From contig JAUNKK010000008.1 of NCBI GenBank assembly GCA_030532825.1, positions 1 to 59,367 on the forward strand: 59,367 nucleotides of DNA. The letters are read 5' to 3'. Of this stretch, positions 50,878 to 57,781 are shown in pieces. The stretch's first letter is position 1, and each line of letters starts with the position of its first letter. Below the pieces are notes generated by a model. It saw only the letters and a list, made by a program, of their open reading frames with translations, had not been told where the DNA came from and searched no databases. The position numbers and the translations under genes were made by a program. This DNA is from Propionibacteriaceae bacterium. GTDB taxonomy: Bacteria; Actinomycetota; Actinomycetes; Propionibacteriales; Propionibacteriaceae.

Positions 50878-51251
50878 GGCTCCCTCCATCGTTATAAGGT
50901 TGTGACCCCATCCCCAAGGTCCAGCGTCGAAAATCAACCCGACCCTGTCAACCCCCACCGCCGAAGTTTAACTAAACGTTAGGCAGAGAGCAGATCCCGG
51001 ATAATAACGAAAGTTAAGCCCTTGACTCACCGCCCTGGTGAGCGCGGTGCTTCACACCTGCAGGGGAGAGAACTCGCCCCGATGAATGGGATCAGCTAGC
51101 TCACGGCCCGGCCAATGCCCTGGCCCGCTCCTTCAGCCAGCCCAGTCACCAACCCACCCCGAACACAGCAGCGTCATCTTTTTGGCTGACAACCCGATTC
51201 GGAATCGCCACCCTCTAGCCAACCCGGTGCCGCGATAGTAGATTAACTGGA
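50878..51251. other. Intergenic region with divergent promoters
   Basis: On the minus strand TTGACA at 50951-50946 is a good -35 box; the -10 (GACGCT, 17 bases on) is poor. A small dyad CTCACC/GGTGAG is at 51026-51042. The rest (51043-51238) holds no gene that I can support. On the plus strand the next gene has a leaderless promoter. Confidence 0.45.
51239..51244 (+). promoter_or_regulatory. -10 box giving a leaderless start for the lipoprotein gene
   Basis: TAGATT is followed by seven bases and the GTG at 51252, with no room for an SD. Confidence 0.5.
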
Positions 51252-51683
51252 GTGAACAACGCCGTCACCAAAACAGCCGCATCCCTCACCTGCCTGGCCG
51301 CCCTGGCCTCCCTCACCAGCTGCGCCTCCGAATGGCGCAAAGACATGAACGAACTCAAACAACAAAACATCCTCAACGAAACCTGGCCCGAACTCCAACT
51401 CATCGCCCACACCGAAACCACAGAAGAAGGCTGGAAACCCTCACCAGCCAGCATCACCAACTGCTACACCCTCACCACTACCCCCGAACAAGCCTTCACC
51501 ACAGTCCTCAACACCGCCACCAACCAAGGCTGGACCGAAGACACAGAAGTCAAACGCCCGGATAGCACGGTGGCTTACAAACAAGGAAAACGAGGAATTC
51601 TCGGTCTAATTCTGGCCGCTGACGGGCTCGGTTGCGACGCCTATCCCGAGAGCAATTTTCAAATCATTTTGACATTCCGCTAA
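51252..51683 (+). CDS. Small lipoprotein of unknown function
   Basis: A 143-residue protein with a signal peptide NNAVTKTAASLTCLAALASL and lipobox LTSC, so it is anchored outside the membrane. The mature part has two Cys (NCYTL and GCDAYPE) that may pair, and ends in a beta-type strand (NFQIILTFR). The GTG start is leaderless. The gene is much more AT- and C-rich at third positions than its neighbours (many AAA, ACC and ACA codons). It precedes the SGNH gene by 12 bases, and a fragment of its 3-prime end is duplicated at 49192. The function is unknown. Confidence 0.75.
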   Translation: MNNAVTKTAASLTCLAALASLTSCASEWRKDMNELKQQNILNETWPELQLIAHTETTEEGWKPSPASITNCYTLTTTPEQAFTTVLNTATNQGWTEDTEVKRPDSTVAYKQGKRGILGLILAADGLGCDAYPESNFQIILTFR

Positions 51684-51695
51684 GGAGAACAAAAC

Positions 51696-53639
51696 ATGAA
51701 ACACCTACCACGAGCCGCCCTCGCCGCCCTAACAGCGCTGGCCTTGGCGCACCCGCCGATGCCATTGGCCAGCGCCGAGGAGCCAGAAAACTACCGGCCG
51801 TCGCAACCCTTGCACCTCGTTTTACTGGGCGACTCTTATTCGGCCGGGAACGGCGCCGGGGATTACGAACGGACCAAGCCGGGCTTCTACCGGAGCCGGA
51901 ACAACTGGGCGAATCGGTACCGTGACTGGCTGGTCTCCCGGGGATTCGCGGCGCGGCTAAACAACCAGGCCCGTTCGGGGGCCACAATCGATACAATCCT
52001 GACGGAACAGATCAGAGATCTTCCAACTTCGGCAGACCTGGTCATGTTCTCGGCTGGGGGAAACGACGGGGGCTTCGGGGATGTGGTCACCAGATGCTTC
52101 GTGGTCGGGGCGCGCAAAAGCGCCGAGTGCCGCAAGGGCGTCGAGGCCTTCCGGAACTTCATCCACGACACCGGCTCCGAGGGGCTGCGCACGAAGCTGG
52201 AGGGCTTGCTGAACGCTATCGACGCCAAGCTGGGCAGCAACCGCGCGGAGATCGTCGTAATGGGCTACCCACACCTGGTGACACCCGACGCCGTCACCAC
52301 CAGCGATTCCGAAGGATACGTGCTACGCGAATGCGTGGGCTTGGCGGACCGGGGGCAGTGCCTGCGATGGGATCACTACGAAGCCGGCACCGAGGTACGG
52401 AAAGTAGCGGAGGAGCTGACCAGGAAGCAGCGGGAAACCATCAGGGCCTTCAACGCGCGAAACACCCGAAACGTTCACTTCATTCCATTATCCGAAGGAC
52501 TCTACGACGGACACGAGCCCGACCCCAGCGCCGGCAACAAAAACCCGCAGCGCTGGATCAACGAGTTCTGGGAAACCGAGGGCGATTACAACGAACACGG
52601 GGAAATCGCCGGACACCCTACGGCTGATTACGCTAACTGGTATCACCCGAATAAGGTAGGACATCGGCAGACGGGTGCTCATTTGGCGAGTCTCCTGGGA
52701 CGGCCGCGTACCGCCCGAGGCCAGGAAACATCCCCGCAAGACGAACCCAACCCCGCCGAGCCAAACCGGGTAACGGCATGGCTCGAATCGCCGCCGACCC
52801 GCCAGATTGGGAAACCACTGACGCTAGATGCGTTCGGCTCATTTTCTCCGTCGGGCCCGCTAGTGAAATTCGAATGGGACCTGGATGGCGACGGCGGATA
52901 CGACACCACAACTACGGTGCCGATTCTGACCCACACCTGGGAAACTGAAAAGGTTGGGGTCGTGAATCTCCGCGTGACCGACAGCACCGGGCAGAGTGAC
53001 GAGGTCTCGACCTGGGTGATGGTCACCAACGACGGGGATTCAACGCCGTACGCCGAGGACAATTGCCCCGAGGCCGATAACCACGGGCAGCGCGACTACG
53101 ACGGCGACGGGATCGGCGACGAATGCGACGACACCCCCGGCATCCCGACCGAAGACCTACCTGGCGTCGGCGAAGGCCGCATGCCAGACCCCACCCCGAC
53201 TCCGGAACCCTCCGTCAGCCCCACGCCGTCCGCATCACCAACCCCTAGCCCCAGCCCGGCCCCAACGCCCAGCGCTGACCCCAGCCCATCGCCTTCCCCG
53301 AGTGACAGCGTGTCGCCGGTACCGGAGCCCACCGATTCAGCGTCGCCGCTACCCACTGACTCGCCGTCACCCAGTCCCGCTCCAACGCCGACGCAGCCCA
53401 TGCCGGAACCGACGGGCAGCACGCCGGTTCCCAGCAGCCCCGCGCCTAGTATCAGCTTTGACCCGTCGGCTTCCGGGTCCTTCCCGCTGCCACCGGTCGA
53501 CCCCGTGCCCACCCTGGCCCCAACGGGTGCGCCAAGTCCCACCACAACTGACCCCGGAAGGCCCGATCCGGCACGGCCCGGGCTGCCCAAGACGGGAACT
53601 GGCGGGACCACGCCAGGGCGCACCCTGCTTTTGAGGTAG
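51696..53639 (+). CDS. Secreted SGNH/GDSL hydrolase with PKD-like and calcium-binding parts
   Basis: This 647-residue protein has a signal peptide (to about residue 27) and an SGNH hydrolase domain. Block I is GDSYSAGNG (Ser47), block III is SAGGNDGGFG near 115-124, and block V is WYHPNKVGH, which supplies the His. A PKD-like domain (about 355-440, FEWDLDGDGGYD) and a thrombospondin-type-3-like calcium loop (DNCPEADNHG, DYDGDGIGDECDD) follow. After that comes a stalk of about 150 residues rich in Pro/Ser/Thr and a closing LPKTGTGG...LLLR. The sorting signal lacks a hydrophobic anchor. It may be an esterase or lipase acting on surface glycans or lipids. Confidence 0.9.
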   Translation: MKHLPRAALAALTALALAHPPMPLASAEEPENYRPSQPLHLVLLGDSYSAGNGAGDYERTKPGFYRSRNNWANRYRDWLVSRGFAARLNNQARSGATIDTILTEQIRDLPTSADLVMFSAGGNDGGFGDVVTRCFVVGARKSAECRKGVEAFRNFIHDTGSEGLRTKLEGLLNAIDAKLGSNRAEIVVMGYPHLVTPDAVTTSDSEGYVLRECVGLADRGQCLRWDHYEAGTEVRKVAEELTRKQRETIRAFNARNTRNVHFIPLSEGLYDGHEPDPSAGNKNPQRWINEFWETEGDYNEHGEIAGHPTADYANWYHPNKVGHRQTGAHLASLLGRPRTARGQETSPQDEPNPAEPNRVTAWLESPPTRQIGKPLTLDAFGSFSPSGPLVKFEWDLDGDGGYDTTTTVPILTHTWETEKVGVVNLRVTDSTGQSDEVSTWVMVTNDGDSTPYAEDNCPEADNHGQRDYDGDGIGDECDDTPGIPTEDLPGVGEGRMPDPTPTPEPSVSPTPSASPTPSPSPAPTPSADPSPSPSPSDSVSPVPEPTDSASPLPTDSPSPSPAPTPTQPMPEPTGSTPVPSSPAPSISFDPSASGSFPLPPVDPVPTLAPTGAPSPTTTDPGRPDPARPGLPKTGTGGTTPGRTLLLR

Positions 53640-53662
53640 GAGTCCCGCCCCTGAGGCTCAAG

Positions 53663-53685
53663 CAGCCTGGGGAGTGTCCAGGCTG
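53663..53685. terminator. Terminator between convergent genes
   Basis: CAGCCTGG and CCAGGCTG form a perfect eight-base stem with a seven-base loop between the SGNH gene and the reverse GT2 gene. Confidence 0.6.
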
Positions 53686-53707
53686 TGGCGGCTGGCGCGC
53701 GCCGCGA

Positions 53708-54529
53708 TCAGCGCCGCCGCTGCCACAGCCACTGGCGCATCGCCCAGGCTTGCCAGGAAAGCCGAGCCACGGCGGGAGCGCTGCGTCGCGTCATGGCGGG
53801 GACGCCGTAGCGGGGGTCAGCCGCCACCTTCTTCAGGAAGCGCATGTGTTCGTCGAACTGGGTGCGGTTGTGGCTGTTGGACAGCGATTCCGTCCAGATA
53901 CGGAACGCCGCGTACGACTCCGACTGGCCGATCAGATCCCCGCAGTCCAGCAACCGCAGCCAGGCGTCGACATCCATGGTGAACATCGTCGAGTGGTCGA
54001 AACCGCCGATGGCGTCGAAATCGCGACGGCGAAACATCACGCATGCCGCCTCGCCGATGGGGTTGATGCCGTAGCGCACCGTGACCTTCGCAACGTCCGC
54101 GGCGGTGTGCCGCCCCTCCAAATGGCGCAATCCAGCGCCAGGGGTCAAGGTCTTGCCGTCCCCGTCGATGAGATCGCGGCGGCAGGCGACGAGGCCGACG
54201 GTGGGATCCTCCAGCAGGGCGGCCTGGGACGCGAGGCAGCGAGGATGGATAAGATCGTCCGCGCACACCACCTTGATGAGGTCGCCGCGGGCCTCCTCGA
54301 CAGCAGCTTGCCAGTTCTCCTGCAGCGGGATCGTCGTTTCAGAACGAACATAGCGAATGCGCGGATCGTCGAACTGATTAACGACCTGCGGGGTGCCGTC
54401 CGTCGAACCGTTGTCCCGAACCACCACTTCAAAGTCGTCACACTCGCTGGCAAGCACGGACCGCAAGGTGGCAGACAACGTTAAATCCCCTTGATAGACG
54501 GGGATACAGACCGAAATGTGTGGCTTCAT
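53708..54529 (-). CDS. GT2 glycosyltransferase
   Basis: This 273-residue family 2 glycosyltransferase opens with MKPHISVCIPVYQGDLTLSA, then VVVRDNGSTDGTP and LIKVVCADDLIHP, in which ADD replaces the DxD, and VMFRRRDFDAIGGFDHSTMF with MDVDAWLRL in the acceptor half. The long frame upstream of 54529 is not coding. No strong SD is seen. The gene points away from the main cluster and is probably a late addition that decorates a surface polymer. Confidence 0.88.
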   Translation of the reverse strand: MKPHISVCIPVYQGDLTLSATLRSVLASECDDFEVVVRDNGSTDGTPQVVNQFDDPRIRYVRSETTIPLQENWQAAVEEARGDLIKVVCADDLIHPRCLASQAALLEDPTVGLVACRRDLIDGDGKTLTPGAGLRHLEGRHTAADVAKVTVRYGINPIGEAACVMFRRRDFDAIGGFDHSTMFTMDVDAWLRLLDCGDLIGQSESYAAFRIWTESLSNSHNRTQFDEHMRFLKKVAADPRYGVPAMTRRSAPAVARLSWQAWAMRQWLWQRRR

Positions 54530-54729
54530 CAGATGTTCTCGACACTCCCTCACGCTTCCGTTTGGCCCATCGATAACAACCCGGACCCACCGCGCCCGCA
54601 GCGTATCGCGGCTGACACTAACCCTACGCACCGGGTGGTTCCGAACCGCGCTGGGCTTCCGGAAAGTTGGGTATGCCCGGTTCACGAGTTAGGGTGCCAA
54701 GTGTAGTGACCAGATGGGAGGAGCTCTTC

Positions 54730-55785
54730 ATGAAGAGTCGAATGACCTTACCCCTGGCATCGCTGGGGATAGCCTCAGCGGTGCTGGCAGGGACTTTCCT
54801 GGCCCCGCCTCAGACGATGGGGGCAGTGCCGAACAACGGGGGCACAGCGCCCCAACAGACTCGGCACGCTAGCCGCCAACCGGGCAGCGATGTAAGTCCT
54901 GTCGGGAAAGCGCCAAGTTCAGCGGAAGCAATCGGCGTGGGGGCGTCCGATGCTGCTGAAGCACCAGCGGAATCCTCGGCGACGGCGACGTCAACCGAGT
55001 CCGAGTCGAGCGCACCCGCATCGTCGGATTCGACCCCGACCACATCGTCGTCGCAGCAGTCCAGCGATGACACCGCTAGACACGACCAGTCGCAGGCCGA
55101 AATCGACGGTTGGACGATAGATTTCTTCGACGGCTTTGATCAGCCGCTTGAGGAGACTCAGTGGGAGCGTTACGGCTGGGGCGATCCGCCGGTTGGCCAT
55201 GGCGCCATGGGCGTCATGTCGCAGCGCAACTCATTTACCCAAAACGGCAACCTCGTTATCCGCACCCAGTATGAGAACGGCCAGTGGAGCGCTGGCGGCG
55301 CTGGGTCCGGCAACGTCTTTGCCGCGTCTTACGGCCGCTGGGAGGTTCGCGCGAAGTTCCCGCAGGCCAAGGGCATCGGTTATGCCTTCTTGCTATGGCC
55401 GGAGGACGGCAGCTGGCCGCCGGAGATTGACTTCGCCGAAGGCCGCGTCAACGGTCCAGAGATTATGGGGGTTTATCACTGGGATTCCGACAACAAGCAG
55501 GAACACCGGTTCGTTGACCACCACGACATGAGCGGCTGGCACACCTACGGTGTGATCGTCGAGCCGAACCTCATCACGTTCACCATCGACGGTCAGCCTT
55601 GGGACACCATTGAGCATCCGAGCGTGACCGACAAGCGCATGTGGATCGGTTTCCAGACGGGCGCGATGGACCCCAACGGGTGGCAGAACGACACCGAAAC
55701 CGTCGACGAGGGCGTTCCGGGGCCGCTGACCCCGGAGGTCGCCGATATTGAGATCGACTATGTCGCGCACTACACGCGCAGCTAG
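54730..55785 (+). CDS. Secreted GH16 glycoside hydrolase
   Basis: This 351-residue protein has a signal peptide (MTLPLASLGIASAVLAG and following) and a Ser/Thr/Ala-rich spacer to about residue 120. The GH16 domain follows to the end, starting DFFDGFDQPLEETQWERY. The catalytic motif is EIDFAE at 232-237 (ExDxxE), with YGRWEVRAKFPQAKGIGYAF before it and WHTYGVIVEPNLITFTIDGQ after. Family members cleave or transfer beta-1,3 or beta-1,3-1,4 glucans and some bacterial exopolysaccharides. Being so close to the cluster, it may trim the cell's own polymer. GGGAGGAG precedes the ATG at 54730. Confidence 0.93.
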   Translation: MKSRMTLPLASLGIASAVLAGTFLAPPQTMGAVPNNGGTAPQQTRHASRQPGSDVSPVGKAPSSAEAIGVGASDAAEAPAESSATATSTESESSAPASSDSTPTTSSSQQSSDDTARHDQSQAEIDGWTIDFFDGFDQPLEETQWERYGWGDPPVGHGAMGVMSQRNSFTQNGNLVIRTQYENGQWSAGGAGSGNVFAASYGRWEVRAKFPQAKGIGYAFLLWPEDGSWPPEIDFAEGRVNGPEIMGVYHWDSDNKQEHRFVDHHDMSGWHTYGVIVEPNLITFTIDGQPWDTIEHPSVTDKRMWIGFQTGAMDPNGWQNDTETVDEGVPGPLTPEVADIEIDYVAHYTRS

Positions 55786-55791
55786 TTGACG

Positions 55792-55819
55792 GCGTGGGCC
55801 GGACCGCTTCGGTCCACGC
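55792..55819 (+). terminator. Possible terminator of the GH16 gene
   Basis: GGACC/GGTCC with GCTTC as loop, extended by GCGT/ACGC across a bulge. It has no T-tract. Confidence 0.35.
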
Positions 55820-55834
55820 GGTTCCATCACCTGA

Positions 55835-55918
55835 CCGACGCCCCGGCGAGTTCACCAGACTCGGTCGGGCTGGGGAGATCATCCCTGGCCCGGCTGAGGT
55901 GAACCGCCGGGGCGTCGG
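55835..55918. repeat. 84-base long imperfect hairpin
   Basis: The outer arms CCGACGCCCCGGC and GCCGGGGCGTCGG are perfect. Inside, GTTCACC pairs with GGTGAAC, and the centre CGGGC-TGGGGA pairs with TCCCTGG-CCCG around GATCA. It lies between GH16 and the permease gene, ending nine bases before the -10 box of the latter. Confidence 0.8.
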
Positions 55919-55926
55919 CATGCCCG

Positions 55927-55932
55927 TATAGT
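55927..55932 (+). promoter_or_regulatory. -10 box giving a leaderless start for the permease gene
   Basis: TATAGT is followed by seven bases and the ATG at 55940. There is no SD and no recognisable -35. Confidence 0.5.
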
Positions 55933-55939
55933 GACGTCC

Positions 55940-57301
55940 ATGTCCGCCGCCTCAACGGGCCTGAAGGCCAGCATGCGCCCCCGCCACCTCGTGATGATGA
56001 GCCTCGGCTCGGCGATTGGGGCCGGATTATTCGTCGGCTCCGGCAGGGGGATTGCGACGGCTGGCCCGTCGGTGCTGCTGGCTTATCTCATTGCCGGAAC
56101 CGTCATCCTGATGGTGATGCGAATGCTGGCGGAAATGGTGGCGGCCGACCCAAACCCCGGTGCGTTTTCCTATTACGTCGGGAAGGCGCTGGGGCAGCCA
56201 GCCGCCTTCGCGCTCGGCTGGCTATGGTGGGTGCAGTACGGGCTCGTGGTGGCGGCCGAGGCGACGGCGGCCGCCGAGTACCTCAACGGCATATTCCCGG
56301 CCGTGCAGCCGTGGCTGTTTGCGCTGATTGCCATGGTGGCTTTCACGACCAGCAATCTGGCGCATGTCGGTAGCTTCGGGGAACTTGAGTTTTGGTTCGC
56401 GCTCATCAAGGTGGGATTCGTCGTCGGCTTCCTGATCCTGGGGGTCGCGTTCCTCCTGGGTTTCACCTCGGGAACTTCGCCCGGGCTGTATAACCTGACC
56501 AGTGCCTCATTCCTGCCCCAGGGTCTTGGCGGGCTGGCGGGGGCGCTGCTGGTGGTGATCTTCGCGTTCGGCGGCATTGAGTTGATGGCCGTCGCGGCAG
56601 CCGAGACGGCCGAGCCGCAGCGCGCCGTCGCCAAAGCCGTCCGCACTATCCTGTGGCGCATTCTCCTGTTCTACATGGGTGCCGTCACCATCATGCTGCT
56701 GGCCTTGCCGTGGGACGATCCCGAGATCAAGAAGGCGCCGTTCGTCGCGGTGCTGAACACGGCCGGGTTCCCGGCGCTCGCGGCCGCCATCGCGGTGATC
56801 ATCATCATCGCGCTGCTGTCGGCCCTCAACGCGAACCTGTACGGGGCCTCCCGCATGGTTTACTCGCTGGCGGAGCGCGGATTGGCGCCGGCGGCCCTGA
56901 GCCGCACCAACGGGCGTGGCGTTCCGGTGAACAGCGTCCTGGCGACGTCCGCGTTCGGCTTTGCCGCCGTCGCGCTCAACTATTTCTACGGCGAGGTCGT
57001 GCTGGACACCTTGTTGAACATCGTGGGCTCGACGCTGATCGTCACCTGGATTATGACGATCCTGGCCCACCTGGTCCTGCGCCGCCGTGCGGAACGCGAT
57101 GGCATCGCCCTGCCGCTGAAGATGTGGGCTTTCCCATACCTGTCCTGGGCCACGCTGACGGCGCTGCTCGGGATCGTCGTCCTGGGCTTCACCGTCCCCG
57201 AGGTGGCCTTCCAGCTCATCACCACATTCCTGTTGACGCTGGTGCTATTCGGGATAGGCTGGATGCTGAAACGGCGAGGGACGAGGGACGCCGCGAGTTA
57301 G
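55940..57301 (+). CDS. Amino acid permease of the APC superfamily
   Basis: This 453-residue transporter has twelve helices. The APC signatures are visible: MMSLGSAIGAGLFVGSGRGI in helix 1, ADPNPGAFSYYVGKALGQPA near 80, the helix 6 unwinding region VIFAFGGIELMAVAAAETAE near 205 and ALLSALNANLYGASRMVYSL near 295. This is the AAT branch (GabP, CycA, AnsP, aromatic permeases), which takes up amino acids with protons. The exact substrate cannot be read by eye. The ATG at 55940, not the GTG nine bases before, fits a leaderless start. Confidence 0.94.
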   Translation: MSAASTGLKASMRPRHLVMMSLGSAIGAGLFVGSGRGIATAGPSVLLAYLIAGTVILMVMRMLAEMVAADPNPGAFSYYVGKALGQPAAFALGWLWWVQYGLVVAAEATAAAEYLNGIFPAVQPWLFALIAMVAFTTSNLAHVGSFGELEFWFALIKVGFVVGFLILGVAFLLGFTSGTSPGLYNLTSASFLPQGLGGLAGALLVVIFAFGGIELMAVAAAETAEPQRAVAKAVRTILWRILLFYMGAVTIMLLALPWDDPEIKKAPFVAVLNTAGFPALAAAIAVIIIIALLSALNANLYGASRMVYSLAERGLAPAALSRTNGRGVPVNSVLATSAFGFAAVALNYFYGEVVLDTLLNIVGSTLIVTWIMTILAHLVLRRRAERDGIALPLKMWAFPYLSWATLTALLGIVVLGFTVPEVAFQLITTFLLTLVLFGIGWMLKRRGTRDAAS

Positions 57302-57674
57302 TTGTCCTCCCCGGCCTTGATCTTCAGCAAGTCCACCGCGCAATACAGACCCGCTACTTGAAACAGCCGCTGCTTGCCCCGGCAACCCCGATGAAGTGAC
57401 ATAGGCGCGGGATTCCACACCGGCCCCGGCTGCGGTGAGAGATCCGCGAGCCGGTGAGGCTTATTCAGGGACGCCGCTGACTGGCCCCTGACAAGGTGGG
57501 CTGCCGCTTGGTTGGCCGCGCGTGAATAACCCTCGGTGTTCCGCCTTGAGGGAAACGATAGCCATTACCTTGGCCGATTTTGCCGCTTCATCTTGGCACC
57601 GCAGCCAGCCTCGAATAACTCTACGGCGGTCAACCGCTGTGCCCTAGACAAGTAGTTATGTGGGCCCATGAAAA
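57302..57674. other. Non-coding region, content unclear
   Basis: No coding frame, tRNA or known repeat was recognised in these roughly 370 bases. The composition is similar to coding DNA, so a decayed gene is possible. Confidence 0.4.
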
Positions 57675-57719
57675 CTCCCCGGAAGAAGGAACTGATTTCT
57701 CAATCCAACTTCCGGGGAG
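57675..57719 (-). terminator. Terminator of the repetitive surface protein gene
   Basis: CTCCCCGGAAG and CTTCCGGGGAG form a perfect 11-base stem with a 23-base loop. On the minus strand it is followed by TTTT. A second dyad, TTGTCAGG/CCTGACAA at 57749-57773, lies between it and the stop codon. Confidence 0.7.
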
Positions 57720-57781
57720 CAGGTCAGGGTGGTGATCGGGCAGGAGGGTTGTCAGGCTTCAGCTACCTGACAACTGACCCG

